Assembly (NCBI RefSeq): GCF_023701485.1
Contig: NZ_JAMQBK010000031.1
Location: forward strand, 124,001 to 188,000
DNA: 64,000 nt
Reading direction: 5' to 3'
DNA from: Aporhodopirellula aestuarii
GTDB taxonomy: Bacteria > Planctomycetota > Planctomycetia > Pirellulales > Pirellulaceae
Numbering within the stretch: the stretch's first letter is position 1; every line of letters begins with the position of its first letter. This document shows, piece after piece, positions 9,407-19,086 of this stretch. The notes beneath the pieces were generated by a model. The model searched no databases. It had not been told where the DNA came from and saw only the letters and a program-made list of their open reading frames with translations. The position numbers were made by a program, and so were the translations under genes.

Positions 9407-10455
9407 CAGGCCGCCTCCTTGGAAACAGAACCTGTGTCACGCCGTGAAGAAAGCTGGCGTTCGGCATCATCGATCGCCGTGCGAAGTGCATCGGCCTCTT
9501 CTCCTGAAACACCCCGGTCGCTTCGCGAGTCAAACTTCAATCGATCCGCATACCGAAAGGCCGTTCCGAGACGCTCAAGTTCCGCGTCGCCGTATTCCTG
9601 TTCGCCTAGCATTTCGATCAAACGTCGGGTCGATGGAGTCGCCGTGGTCAACCGCGAAACCTTCGAACGATCCCGTCCCATTACGCCGAGATGAAGCACC
9701 TGCTTCAACAAATCAGAGGCGGCGATGTAGTCCTCCGCATCGCTGATCGGTTGCTGCCTGAGTTCCGCCAGTCGTTTCCGACACCACTTCATCACTCGAT
9801 CCCGACGACGGTACCAAACTGCGAACGCTCCGACCGCCACTCCCAGTGCGACAGCCGCGATCGGCCACCACTGCAGATCAGTGTCCACGGGCTCAGCCAC
9901 TTTTTTCAACGTGATTTCGCCTTCGATGTCACGAAACTCATTCAGTGCGGCTTGCTCTTCCGGCTCGAGGACACTCTGCACCTCGATCGTGAGCGGTTCC
10001 GATTTGGTGGTTTGTGTCGTGGCGTTTTCGTCACCTGTCTGCACGCTCACCTCGATCGGTGGAATCGTTTGCGTACCGAGGGCCAACGTTTCGAGAACCA
10101 AAATCCGAGCCCACAAACGCTGATCGCTGGCCATCCCGGGAGCGGGAACGTCGGGAGTGTCCGCAACACGCAGAACATCAAACGGGCCAAGCGTTTCGTC
10201 CACCGGCGCAAAAGCGACGCGACTGCCCGCCGGCGCGATCATTTCAACACGTACGGTAAACGGTTCTGCGATCGCAACTTTCTGCGTCGAAACGACCACG
10301 CGGGGCCGTTCGAGCACAAGTGAATCGTCATTCGGAACGATTAGCTGTTCTTCCGACGTTGCCGTATTAGAGGGTGTCTCTTTCGACGCGAGATTATCGA
10401 CGGGCACCGCGAGAAACACCGCCAACAGGCTGCACGCGAAACATTGAAAGATCAT
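9406..10455 (-). CDS. BatD/DUF4381-like membrane protein
   Basis: A 349-residue protein. An N-terminal signal sequence (residues 1-18) is followed by a periplasmic region with beta-sandwich character (PFTVRVEMIAPAGSRVAF). One membrane segment (about 199-217) leads to a basic cytoplasmic tail of ~130 residues. Position and topology match BatD or DUF4381 proteins of MoxR operons; the exact family cannot be settled by eye. Its start and stop overlap both neighbours by ATGA, so it belongs to the five-gene operon. Confidence 0.75.
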   Translation of the reverse strand: MIFQCFACSLLAVFLAVPVDNLASKETPSNTATSEEQLIVPNDDSLVLERPRVVVSTQKVAIAEPFTVRVEMIAPAGSRVAFAPVDETLGPFDVLRVADTPDVPAPGMASDQRLWARILVLETLALGTQTIPPIEVSVQTGDENATTQTTKSEPLTIEVQSVLEPEEQAALNEFRDIEGEITLKKVAEPVDTDLQWWPIAAVALGVAVGAFAVWYRRRDRVMKWCRKRLAELRQQPISDAEDYIAASDLLKQVLHLGVMGRDRSKVSRLTTATPSTRRLIEMLGEQEYGDAELERLGTAFRYADRLKFDSRSDRGVSGEEADALRTAIDDAERQLSSRRDTGSVSKEAA

Positions 10456-11368
10456 ACCGCCCGCCGCTCGCGTTGATGAAAGTAACGCTGGAGCGGCTCG
10501 ACAATGTCGTCACCGGTTTGCAAATGAAGCGGCGTCCATTTCAAGCGGGCGAACATGGCGTCGCGAGCGATCATCCGCTGTCGCGACATCGCTTCGTATT
10601 GGCTCCGGACTCGCCGGCTCCCTGTATCAACAACTTGCATCCGTCCCGTTTCGCAGTCCCGGAGTCGTAGCAAACCGACGCGAGGCAATCGCATTTCTCG
10701 TTCGTCACCCACGATGATGGGAATCACGTCATGTCGTCGACTGAGAACACGCATGGCACGTTCAAGCGATTTTTCTTCGTTGGATCGTTGTTCCTCGGAA
10801 TCATGCATTCCGCCCGTCATGAAATCGCTGATCCAAAACACGACGCTGCGGCGATGCGTGGTGCGGTTGAAGTGATCAAGCGCCGCCATCAAATCCGTTC
10901 GTGTGCCGATCGGGTCGCAGTACAACATTTCGCGAATAAGTCGCAAGACATGCCGTGACCCCTTTCGCGGTGGCACGTGTTTTTCGATTTGATCGGTGAA
11001 CAACGTCAACCCGACCTTGTCGTTGTTCTTGATCGCCGACATCGCCAGCGTGGCACCGAGTTCGGTGACCAGTTCGCGTTTCGTTTGATGCTGGGTTCCG
11101 AAACCAATCGACGAGCTCAAGTCGACGAGCAACATCACGGCGAGTTCGCGTTCCTCTCGAAACAGTTTGACGAACGGCATATCACTCCGCGCGGTCACGT
11201 TCCAATCGATCGTGCGAACATCGTCGCCGACTTGGTACGGGCGCACTTCCTCGAACTCAATCCCACGTCCCTTGAACGCCGAATGCCAACTGCCGGTGAG
11301 CAGTTCGTCGACCCTGTGAGAAGTTCGAAGTTGGATGCGTTTGATTTTCTTCAGCACATCGCTCGGGA

Positions 11369-11372
<4 letters not shown>
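10452..11372 (-). CDS. DUF58 protein of the MoxR operon
   Basis: A 306-residue soluble DUF58 protein without the membrane segments of the copy at 4517. The signature EEVRPYQVGDDVRTIDWNVTA lies at ~38-60, followed by a VWA-like core (MLLVDLSSSIGFG). DUF58 proteins act beside MoxR AAA+ ATPases. Its ATG overlaps the BatD-like gene downstream and its upstream end overlaps the moxR stop, both by ATGA, which indicates translational coupling. Confidence 0.93.
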
Positions 11373-12376
<1,004 letters not shown>

Positions 12377-12560
12377 TTTTTATCGTTCGTTTCGAAACAG
12401 AATGTCATGGTTTGCGAATAATCTATTCGACCGCAAACCGGGTTCGGTTCGTAGGTTGGGTTGAAACCCGATCGACGGATTTGGTTAAATACACCATCCT
12501 CAACGAGTCGACCGCAACGATCGGTCACTCTTCCCACCCCCACTGGAGTCCTTTCCAAAG

Positions 12561-13169
12561 ATGGCTTACCGCACTTTCACGCTCGTCCTCGTCGCTTTGT
12601 TCGCCTCGTTGTCGCTATCCACAGCCTCGGCACAAGACGCGACCAAAGCAGAAGTCACCAACAAGGTCTATTTCGACGTCGCCATTGGTGGCGAACCTGC
12701 CGGGCGAATCGTGATGGGATTGTTTGGAAAAGACGTCCCCAAAACGGTCGAAAATTTCCGTGCTTTGTGCACCGGCGAAAAGGGCACCGGCAAATCGGGT
12801 GTGCCTTTGGATTATGAAGGCAGCGCGTTTCACCGTGTCATCCCGGGTTTCATGTTGCAAGGCGGTGACTTCACCGCAGGTAATGGAACCGGTGGCGAAA
12901 GCATTTACGGTCGCGATTTCGCAGATGAAAACTTCAAGTTCCGTCACTCGGTACCAGGTTTGCTCAGTATGGCCAACGCCGGTCCCAACACAAACGGGTC
13001 TCAATTCTTCATCACCACCGTACCAACACCGCACCTCAACGGCATGCACGTCATCTTCGGACGCGTTCTCGAAGGCATGGACGTGGTCAAGAAAATTGAG
13101 TCGGTCGGTTCGGGCAGCGGTCGCACCCAAACTCTTGTAAAGATCACCGAAGCTGGCGAGCTGAAGTAA
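12561..13169 (+). CDS. exported cyclophilin-type peptidyl-prolyl isomerase
   Basis: Cyclophilins catalyse cis-trans isomerisation of Xaa-Pro bonds. A signal peptide (residues 1-24, cleavage after STASA) is followed by a complete cyclophilin domain: [15 protein letters not shown] (catalytic Arg/Phe region), [13 protein letters not shown] and [18 protein letters not shown]. At 202 residues it is typical for a secreted form acting in the periplasm. A stem-loop at 13219-13240 probably ends the transcript. Confidence 0.97.
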   Translation: MAYRTFTLVLVALFASLSLSTASAQDATKAEVTNKVYFDVAIGGEPAGRIVMGLFGKDVPKTVENFRALCTGEKGTGKSGVPLDYEGSAFHRVIPGFMLQGGDFTAGNGTGGESIYGRDFADENFKFRHSVPGLLSMANAGPNTNGSQFFITTVPTPHLNGMHVIFGRVLEGMDVVKKIESVGSGSGRTQTLVKITEAGELK

Positions 13170-13218
13170 GCCCTTGCCTAGTTAATTGGCGATATCGCCC
13201 GGTCGCATCCATCTAAAA

Positions 13219-13240
13219 CGTCAGCCACCAACGGCTGACG
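13219..13240 (+). terminator. stem-loop after the cyclophilin gene
   Basis: CGTCAGCC and GGCTGACG form 8-bp perfect arms around ACCAAC, followed by TATTGTC. It ends ten bases before the ATG of the next gene (13251). It may therefore act as terminator of the cyclophilin transcript or as a structure at the next gene's start. Confidence 0.65.
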
Positions 13241-13250
13241 TATTGTCATC

Positions 13251-13721
13251 ATGAAGCCAGCAACGATCAGCGAACTCAAGAAGGCGCTCGCTCCGTTGCC
13301 ACGTGATGAATTACTCGACGCGTGCGTGCGATTGGCTCGTTTCAAGGTCGACAACAAAGAGTTGTTGACCTACTTGTTGCTGAAGTCGGACGACGAAGCG
13401 GGCTATGTTGACGAGGTTTGTGCCGAGATCAGCGAGCAATTGCCGGCCAGCCGTTCGATCCACAAAAAGACGCTGCGGAAAATCATCCGCACGATGGATA
13501 AATGCATCCGCTACTCCGGCGACAAAGAGACGGAGTTACAGGTGCGAATTCATTTCTGTCGCCAGATCGTTGAGCGGAAAATCTACTTCGGTCGCTGCCG
13601 CGTGAGCGCCAACATGTATTTGACGCAAATTAAGAAGATCGAAAAAGCACTCGAGAAAGTGCACCCCGACCTTCAATTCGACTTCCGCGAGCAAATGATC
13701 GGCCTGGATGAGTATGTCTAA
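13251..13721 (+). CDS. conserved hypothetical helical protein
   Basis: A 156-residue soluble, charged, mostly helical protein starting at an ATG just after the hairpin at 13219-13240. No domain is recognised. Features include an N-terminal TISELKKALAPLPRDELL segment, a Lys/Arg-rich middle (HKKTLRKIIRTMDKC) and a C-terminal helix of Lys/Glu repeats. Similar small proteins with this N-terminal 'elkk.l..l..deLl' pattern exist in several phyla, but I cannot assign a role. Its stop codon lies one base before the tandem repeat block. Confidence 0.7.
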   Translation: MKPATISELKKALAPLPRDELLDACVRLARFKVDNKELLTYLLLKSDDEAGYVDEVCAEISEQLPASRSIHKKTLRKIIRTMDKCIRYSGDKETELQVRIHFCRQIVERKIYFGRCRVSANMYLTQIKKIEKALEKVHPDLQFDFREQMIGLDEYV

Positions 13722-13722
13722 C

Positions 13723-14095
13723 GTCGCCCATTTGCTCTGCAAATGGATGGGGCGAGCAACCGTCGCCTTGGATGCTTGCATCAACCTGGATGTTCATGAT
13801 GCGAGGCACAAGCCAAGGGGACAAATCGCGGAGCGATTGGGCGACTGTCGCCCATTTGCTCCGCAAATGGACAAGGCATGCAACTTTCGCCTTGCGTGCT
13901 CGCATCATCGTGGGTGTGTCTTGATGCGAGGCACAAGCCAAGGGGACCAATCGCGGAGCGATTGGGCGACTGTCGCCCATTTGCTCCGCAAATGGACAAG
14001 GCATGCAACTTTCGCCCTGCGTGCTCGCATCAACGTGGGTGTTCATGATGAGAGGCACAAGCCAAGAGGACCAATCGCGGAGCGATTGGGCGACT
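13723..14095. repeat. three tandem ~125-bp repeats made of nested palindromes
   Basis: Copies start at 13723, 13847 and 13972 (periods 124 and 125). Each carries CCATTTGC-TCC-GCAAATGG and CCAATCGC-GGA-GCGATTGG (8-bp arms, 3-base loops that complement each other). The copy junctions form GGGCGAC-T-GTCGCCC. Copy 1 has diverged most (TCT for TCC, and a CAAATCGC arm). The block starts one base after the stop at 13721 and ends four bases before the thrS stop, so it fills the whole convergent gap. Minus-strand ORFs across it are repeats of the same peptide and look non-coding. Confidence 0.92.
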
Positions 14096-14099
14096 TTGC

Positions 14100-16307
14100 T
14101 CAATACTCGTGCGACGTGTCGCTGGATTCTGCGATCGACACGGTGGACGAGCGGACCGCTTGGCGTACCGTGCGATTCTTGACTTCGTCGGTGAGTCGGG
14201 CGATCGCTTCGGCCACCGGCATTGATCCGAGGTCACCGTCGATCCGGTCACGCAGTGCGAGATGTCCCATCTCGGCTTCCTTGGGTCCGACGACGGCCAT
14301 GTAATTGACCAAGTCCAACTGGGCGTTGCGAATCTTGGCTTGCACCTTGCCATCACTCGAATCCACGGTGACTTTCAGCCCAGCTTCATCAAGCTGTTTC
14401 GCAACCGCCACGGCGTAGTCCAGCGATTTATCGCTCAGCGGTAAGACGCGGACCTGTTCGGGTGCGAGCCACATTGGGAATGCACCAGCAAAGTGTTCGA
14501 TCAACATCCCCGTGAACCGTTCGAGCGATCCAAACGGAGCTCGGTGAATCATGACCGGTTGATGCGTTGCGTTATCGTTGCCTTTGTATTCGAGCTTGAA
14601 TCGCTGGGGCAGGTTGTAATCCAACTGCACGGTCCCGAGCTGCCAGGATCGGCCGATACAATCTCGCACCATGAAGTCGGCCTTCGGTCCGTAGAACGCC
14701 GCCTCTCCGGGCTCTTCGTTGAATTCCATTCCCGAGTGTTGCAACACGCCGCGGAGTGCTCCCTCGGCGCGGTCCCAGTTCTCTTCGCTGCCGACGTATT
14801 TACTGCTGTCCGGATCACGCAACGACAATTGCACACGGTAGTCATTGAGTCCGACCGATTTGAGAACGAACTGAGTCAGCTCGATCGTTGCTCGGAATTC
14901 TTCTTCGACTTGATCGGCAGTGCAGAAGATGTGGGCGTCGTCTTGAGTCAAACCGCGGACACGCATCATTCCGTTGAGTTCACCGGTTTGTTCGTGGCGA
15001 TACACCGTTCCGAACTCGAACAACCGCAACGGCAATTGCCGGTACGAACGAGGCTGGGCGGCGAAGATTTGACAGTGGTGCGGGCAGTTCATCGGTTTGA
15101 GCAAGTATCGCTCGTTGACGAGTTGCCAATCGTGCAGCGCCTTCTGCTTCGCTTCGACCGACGCGGAAGGTTTGTAGTCCTTCAGTTTGACGCCAAAAAC
15201 TTCCGCGGCGGCGATCAGCTTTTCTTCGTCGTCGCTGCTGAGTTTGCCTTCTTGCAATCGCGTGTTCCACGCATCGAGCAATCCACCGACTTCGCTGCCG
15301 AACAGCGGTGCGAATTGGCTGTCCCGATAGTACGGAAAGTGGCCACTGGTTTCGTATAGTTCGACGCGTCCGATGTGCGGGCTGTAAACCGGATCGTATC
15401 CACGTGAGAGCAACTCTTTGCGAAGAAAATCTTCCAACGCGACACGAACGCGGGCACCTTTGGGGAGCCACAAACAGAGCCCTTGGCCGACCTCAGGATT
15501 GATCGCAAACAGGCCGTGCTGTTTTCCGAGCACGCGGTGATCGCGACGGCGGGCTTCTTCGAGTTGCTCAAGGTACGCCGCAAGTTCTTTTTTGTCGAAA
15601 AACGCGGTTCCATAAACTCGCTGCAACTGGCGACCTGATGCATCGCCCTTCCAATACGCCCCGGCGACGGACAGCAATTTGATCGCTTTGATCATGCCAG
15701 CGTGAGGGATGTGGGGGCCGCGGCACAAGTCGACAAATTCGCCCTGGCGATAAAAACTGACGGTCGCCTGATCGCCCAAACCGGTTTCGATGTGTTCGAC
15801 CTTCAGATCTTGGTCGAGATCGTCGCAAAGTTTGCGAGCCTCGTCACGATCGAGGATGAACCGTTCGAAGGGTTCCTTGTCTTTGATGATCTTTTTGATT
15901 TCGGCTTCGATCTTTGGGAAGTCGTCTTCGCTGATTTTTTCGGGCAAATCAAAATCGTAGTAAAAACCGCCCGACGTGGTCGGTCCAAACGCCAGCGACA
16001 CGCCTTTGTAGACACGCATGATCGCGCGAGCCATCACGTGAGCCGCCGAGTGACGCAGCACATCGAGAGCGGCGGCATCGCGGGTGGTCAGCAATTTCAA
16101 GGGAACCGCACCCTCTTCATTGGCCAATTCGCCTAGCGGACGAAACGAGTCCACGACTTTCCCATCCACCTCGGCCGCCACCACGCTACGAGCCAATCCC
16201 TCGCTAATCCCGCGAGCGACATCCATCGGAGTGGTGTCACTGGGATGACTTTGGACGGTGCCATCGGGCAGGCGAACTTCAACGTTTTGGACTGAAGCGG
16301 TAGACAT
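14100..16307 (-). CDS. thrS: threonyl-tRNA synthetase
   Basis: ThrS charges tRNA-Thr. Domains in order: TGS (~8-70), second additional domain with the [11 protein letters not shown] editing motif (~86-96) and [10 protein letters not shown] (~193), class II catalytic core, and C-terminal anticodon-binding domain from ~617. Zinc ligands are visible as Cys408 (MNCPHH), His459 (DDAHIF) and His588 (MIHRAPFGS). At 735 residues it is about 95 longer than E. coli ThrS. Roughly 60 of these form an insertion at residues ~337-400, between DSQFAPLFG and YLLKPMNCP in the catalytic core. Editing and zinc residues appear intact. Confidence 0.97.
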   Translation of the reverse strand: MSTASVQNVEVRLPDGTVQSHPSDTTPMDVARGISEGLARSVVAAEVDGKVVDSFRPLGELANEEGAVPLKLLTTRDAAALDVLRHSAAHVMARAIMRVYKGVSLAFGPTTSGGFYYDFDLPEKISEDDFPKIEAEIKKIIKDKEPFERFILDRDEARKLCDDLDQDLKVEHIETGLGDQATVSFYRQGEFVDLCRGPHIPHAGMIKAIKLLSVAGAYWKGDASGRQLQRVYGTAFFDKKELAAYLEQLEEARRRDHRVLGKQHGLFAINPEVGQGLCLWLPKGARVRVALEDFLRKELLSRGYDPVYSPHIGRVELYETSGHFPYYRDSQFAPLFGSEVGGLLDAWNTRLQEGKLSSDDEEKLIAAAEVFGVKLKDYKPSASVEAKQKALHDWQLVNERYLLKPMNCPHHCQIFAAQPRSYRQLPLRLFEFGTVYRHEQTGELNGMMRVRGLTQDDAHIFCTADQVEEEFRATIELTQFVLKSVGLNDYRVQLSLRDPDSSKYVGSEENWDRAEGALRGVLQHSGMEFNEEPGEAAFYGPKADFMVRDCIGRSWQLGTVQLDYNLPQRFKLEYKGNDNATHQPVMIHRAPFGSLERFTGMLIEHFAGAFPMWLAPEQVRVLPLSDKSLDYAVAVAKQLDEAGLKVTVDSSDGKVQAKIRNAQLDLVNYMAVVGPKEAEMGHLALRDRIDGDLGSMPVAEAIARLTDEVKNRTVRQAVRSSTVSIAESSDTSHEY

Positions 16308-16633
16308 GGTTGGGAGGGTGAAGATTGAAGGGAGTTAATGTTGAGAACGGGCACACTGATTTCGTTGTTGAGTTGGCGTGCTCTCGCAGATATCGCAGGA
16401 TAGCGGTTTTGACAGGGAAAGAGAAACCTCGGTTCGGTGGGAAATCGTGATGCCGAGGCCCCAGCAAAATCGGCGTTTTCCGGGCTTCGTCAAGGATCCG
16501 ATTAGAATATCGGGGCAGCCGGAGCGAAACTCAGACGCCGGTTCCGGGGTTTCAACCCCCGCACGATCGCACAAACGCGATCCGTTTTCCCGGTCCTCAC
16601 CGCGACTAATCCCTTTTCACCTCGCTCAATACC
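16308..16633. other. divergent promoter gap of 326 bp
   Basis: This gap separates thrS (-) from the EF-hand gene (+) and must hold both promoters. I see no convincing -35/-10 pair. A small hairpin, GGGGTT-TC-AACCCC, lies at 16546-16559. No gene is supported here. Confidence 0.5.
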
Positions 16634-18130
16634 ATGTCGATGACCCATTTGAACGCGTCACCGCGAATCACGACTTTCATCATGGCCCTCGTCATCCTCG
16701 GCATTTCCGCAGGTCAGGCCACCGCCCAACGCGGTGGTGGTGACAGAGGAGGAGACCGTGGGGGTGGAGACCGTGGGGGCGATCGAGGTGGAGACCGCGG
16801 AGGTGGAGACCGCGGAGGTGGAGACCGCGGAGGCGACCGGGGCGGAGACCGTGGAGGCGGTCGGGGCGGATTCGGCGGTGGTCCTCCCGGTGGCGGATTT
16901 GGCGGCGGACCTCCCGGCGGCGGATTCGGTGGCGATCGAGGAGGACGGGGCGGGGGCGACCCGAGCAGTTTTCTTTCGCGTCTGGACCGCAACGGGAATG
17001 GTCAAATCGATCCTGATGAACAAGAAGGTCCTGCTGGCTTTTTGATCCAACGACTGCAGTCGATGGATTCGAGCATTAAACCCGGCCAGCCGATTTCGAT
17101 CAAAAAAGTCTCCAGCGCATTCGAAAAAATGCGTGGTGGAGGTGAGGGAGACGATCGCGACCGGGGTGATCGCGGACGCTCAAGCGAAAACACTGATCCG
17201 ACCGCTGTCGAACCACTGGTACCGGGTTTCGGGCAAGAGATGGCCCTGCTGCCATTGCTCGGTTTCGGCCCGACCGCCGACATCATGGCGGTTGCCCCCA
17301 CCGCCGCGGATCTCGCCGAAGCCCGTGACACGCTACGGCGATACGACCGCGACAAAGACGGCCAACTCGACAAAGAAGAAATCAGCCGAGGACGCTTCTG
17401 GGGCACTCCGCTCGACTTCGACCGAAACGGCGATGGCAAATTGTCCGAGTCCGAATTGGCAACTCGTGAAGCTGTCGAACGCGCCGGCAAAGAAGCCGAC
17501 CGCAATAACGGACGGGATGATCGACGACGCAGCGAGCCGGAAAGTCGTGAACCGATCCTCGAAGATTTCGAAGGCCGGCGTTCCTACCGCGTTTACGCAG
17601 CTCCCACCCCCGAAGGAATGCCACGGTTCTACACCGACCGCGATCTTGATGGCGACGGACAAGTCTCCATGAGCGAATACACGTCCGAATGGAACGACAA
17701 ACTCATCAACGAATTCTATCAGTGGGATCAAAACCAAGACGGAGTGATCACCGCCAACGAAGTCTATTCGGGGGTGAACAAAGGCTACACGGCCAGCGAT
17801 ACCCGCCGGGGAATTTCGCCCAGCTCTGACACCATGGTTTCGGCCACTTCGAACTCCTCATCAAGCTCGTCGACGCCCTCCAGCTCAACTCCGAGCGTTC
17901 CGGAGGCCCCCAAACTCGAGATGCCGAGCGAACCACCTAGCGAAAGGATGATGGCGGCGTCCAGTAAGATCGTTTCGAAGTACGACACCAACGGAGACAT
18001 GGCACTCTCGGCCAGCGAATGGAGCAAGATGTTAATCAGCCCTGCGGGAGCCGATTTCGATGGCGATGGACGTGTCACTGTGCTCGAGTACGCCGGGTAT
18101 CTGACAGCCAAATCGAACAGACGGAACTAA
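16634..18130 (+). CDS. secreted EF-hand protein with Gly/Asp/Arg repeat region
   Basis: A 498-residue exported protein. The signal peptide ends near GQATAQ (~33). A Gly-rich repeat tract of about 75 residues follows, built from RGGD/GGDRGG units and then FGGGPPGG units. Seven EF-hand-like Ca-binding loops are then spread over the rest, for example DRNGNGQIDPDE, DRDKDGQLDKEE, DRNGDGKLSESE, DLDGDGQVSMSE, DQNQDGVITANE, DTNGDMALSASE and DFDGDGRVTVLE. A Ser-rich linker separates loops five and six. The last helix region precedes a short basic tail. Likely a calcium-binding, extracytoplasmic structural or matrix protein; no enzymatic domain is seen. Confidence 0.92.
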   Translation: MSMTHLNASPRITTFIMALVILGISAGQATAQRGGGDRGGDRGGGDRGGDRGGDRGGGDRGGGDRGGDRGGDRGGGRGGFGGGPPGGGFGGGPPGGGFGGDRGGRGGGDPSSFLSRLDRNGNGQIDPDEQEGPAGFLIQRLQSMDSSIKPGQPISIKKVSSAFEKMRGGGEGDDRDRGDRGRSSENTDPTAVEPLVPGFGQEMALLPLLGFGPTADIMAVAPTAADLAEARDTLRRYDRDKDGQLDKEEISRGRFWGTPLDFDRNGDGKLSESELATREAVERAGKEADRNNGRDDRRRSEPESREPILEDFEGRRSYRVYAAPTPEGMPRFYTDRDLDGDGQVSMSEYTSEWNDKLINEFYQWDQNQDGVITANEVYSGVNKGYTASDTRRGISPSSDTMVSATSNSSSSSSTPSSSTPSVPEAPKLEMPSEPPSERMMAASSKIVSKYDTNGDMALSASEWSKMLISPAGADFDGDGRVTVLEYAGYLTAKSNRRN

Positions 18131-18170
18131 CCCCCAATCAGCAATTCAACCACCGGCTTCGGATCCCGAT

Positions 18171-18839
18171 TTAGCTTCGCGCGGTCAGGGCATCGTTGAT
18201 AGCGCGTGCCGAATTCAGATTTTGAAAGATGCAACCGCATTCAAACTGATTGCCGAACGGTTTGACCCATTTGACCGACACGCTCCCGCTTGCCCCCGAA
18301 GGCGTGGTGAGCAACAACCGTTCGGTGACGCTTAATTCCTGATCGGAATGAATGCGCACACCCGTCGTGGAAAAATCTTCGAGTGTCGCAACCTTGACCG
18401 TCGGATGCCCGTGAGCCCGGCGGAGCTGAATTTTGGTCCCCACAGTCGTTCTCGCTTCCTGACGCCGCGTGACCAAACCCTCTGCGACCATCTGATCGAT
18501 CACCTTGCCGTCCATCAAACGTCGGAACCGAAACCCGAACGTGTTGCTGCCGACAGAGGTTTGCTGGTTCCAGCACAGTCGACCGGCCACCTCCAAATCG
18601 ATCGCCCCTGACTTGTCTCGAATGCGCAGCACCGCCACCGACATTTCTTCGGGGTGAGCCAGCGAAACTTTGACCGCGCAGCCACCCACGCTGATATCTG
18701 CCATTTGACAGGGATGACGAACGACATCGTCCTCCTGCAGCACAAGAAGTTCGGCAATCAGGTTTTCCGTGTTTCTGGCGCGAAAACGATCACAACTACG
18801 ATTTTGCGCACTGCCGGGCGTGGACGGGTTGGCGGGCAT
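18171..18839 (-). CDS. tandem PilZ-domain protein
   Basis: A 222-residue protein with two PilZ-like halves. The first (about 15-110) contains RHPCQMADISVGGCAV. The second (about 130-220) contains RRQEART followed by LEDFSTTGVRI, close to the RxxxR...D/NxSxxG c-di-GMP-binding pattern. The second half looks competent for c-di-GMP; the first lacks a clear RxxxR. No transmembrane segment or output domain is present, so it would act as a c-di-GMP-responsive adaptor. It converges with the EF-hand gene and is divergent from the exported protein at 19087. Confidence 0.8.
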   Translation of the reverse strand: MPANPSTPGSAQNRSCDRFRARNTENLIAELLVLQEDDVVRHPCQMADISVGGCAVKVSLAHPEEMSVAVLRIRDKSGAIDLEVAGRLCWNQQTSVGSNTFGFRFRRLMDGKVIDQMVAEGLVTRRQEARTTVGTKIQLRRAHGHPTVKVATLEDFSTTGVRIHSDQELSVTERLLLTTPSGASGSVSVKWVKPFGNQFECGCIFQNLNSARAINDALTARS

Positions 18840-19086
18840 AGAAACGTGTTCCGTATAGGGTGAGCCAAGGGTCTGCTCAAGTGTAGAACACGTTTAGCAC
18901 CCCCCCGACAGAATTGTGTCAATCTAGCAGCGGTAATTTGTGACGATTCTTCCGGTTGTTCGGCGTGTAGTGGACATTCGGCTGGACCGACTGACAGAAT
19001 CAGCACACTCCACCACGGCCGTGTTCCGATGAGACGAGAGAACGGGATCACCACCGATGCTCCGCGCCATCATTGAGAGACACGTC

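Noticed and set aside
13630-14103. Minus-strand ORF across the tandem repeats
   Set aside because: It consists of the same peptide repeated by the 125-bp units and reads into the 3' end of the unknown gene; non-coding.
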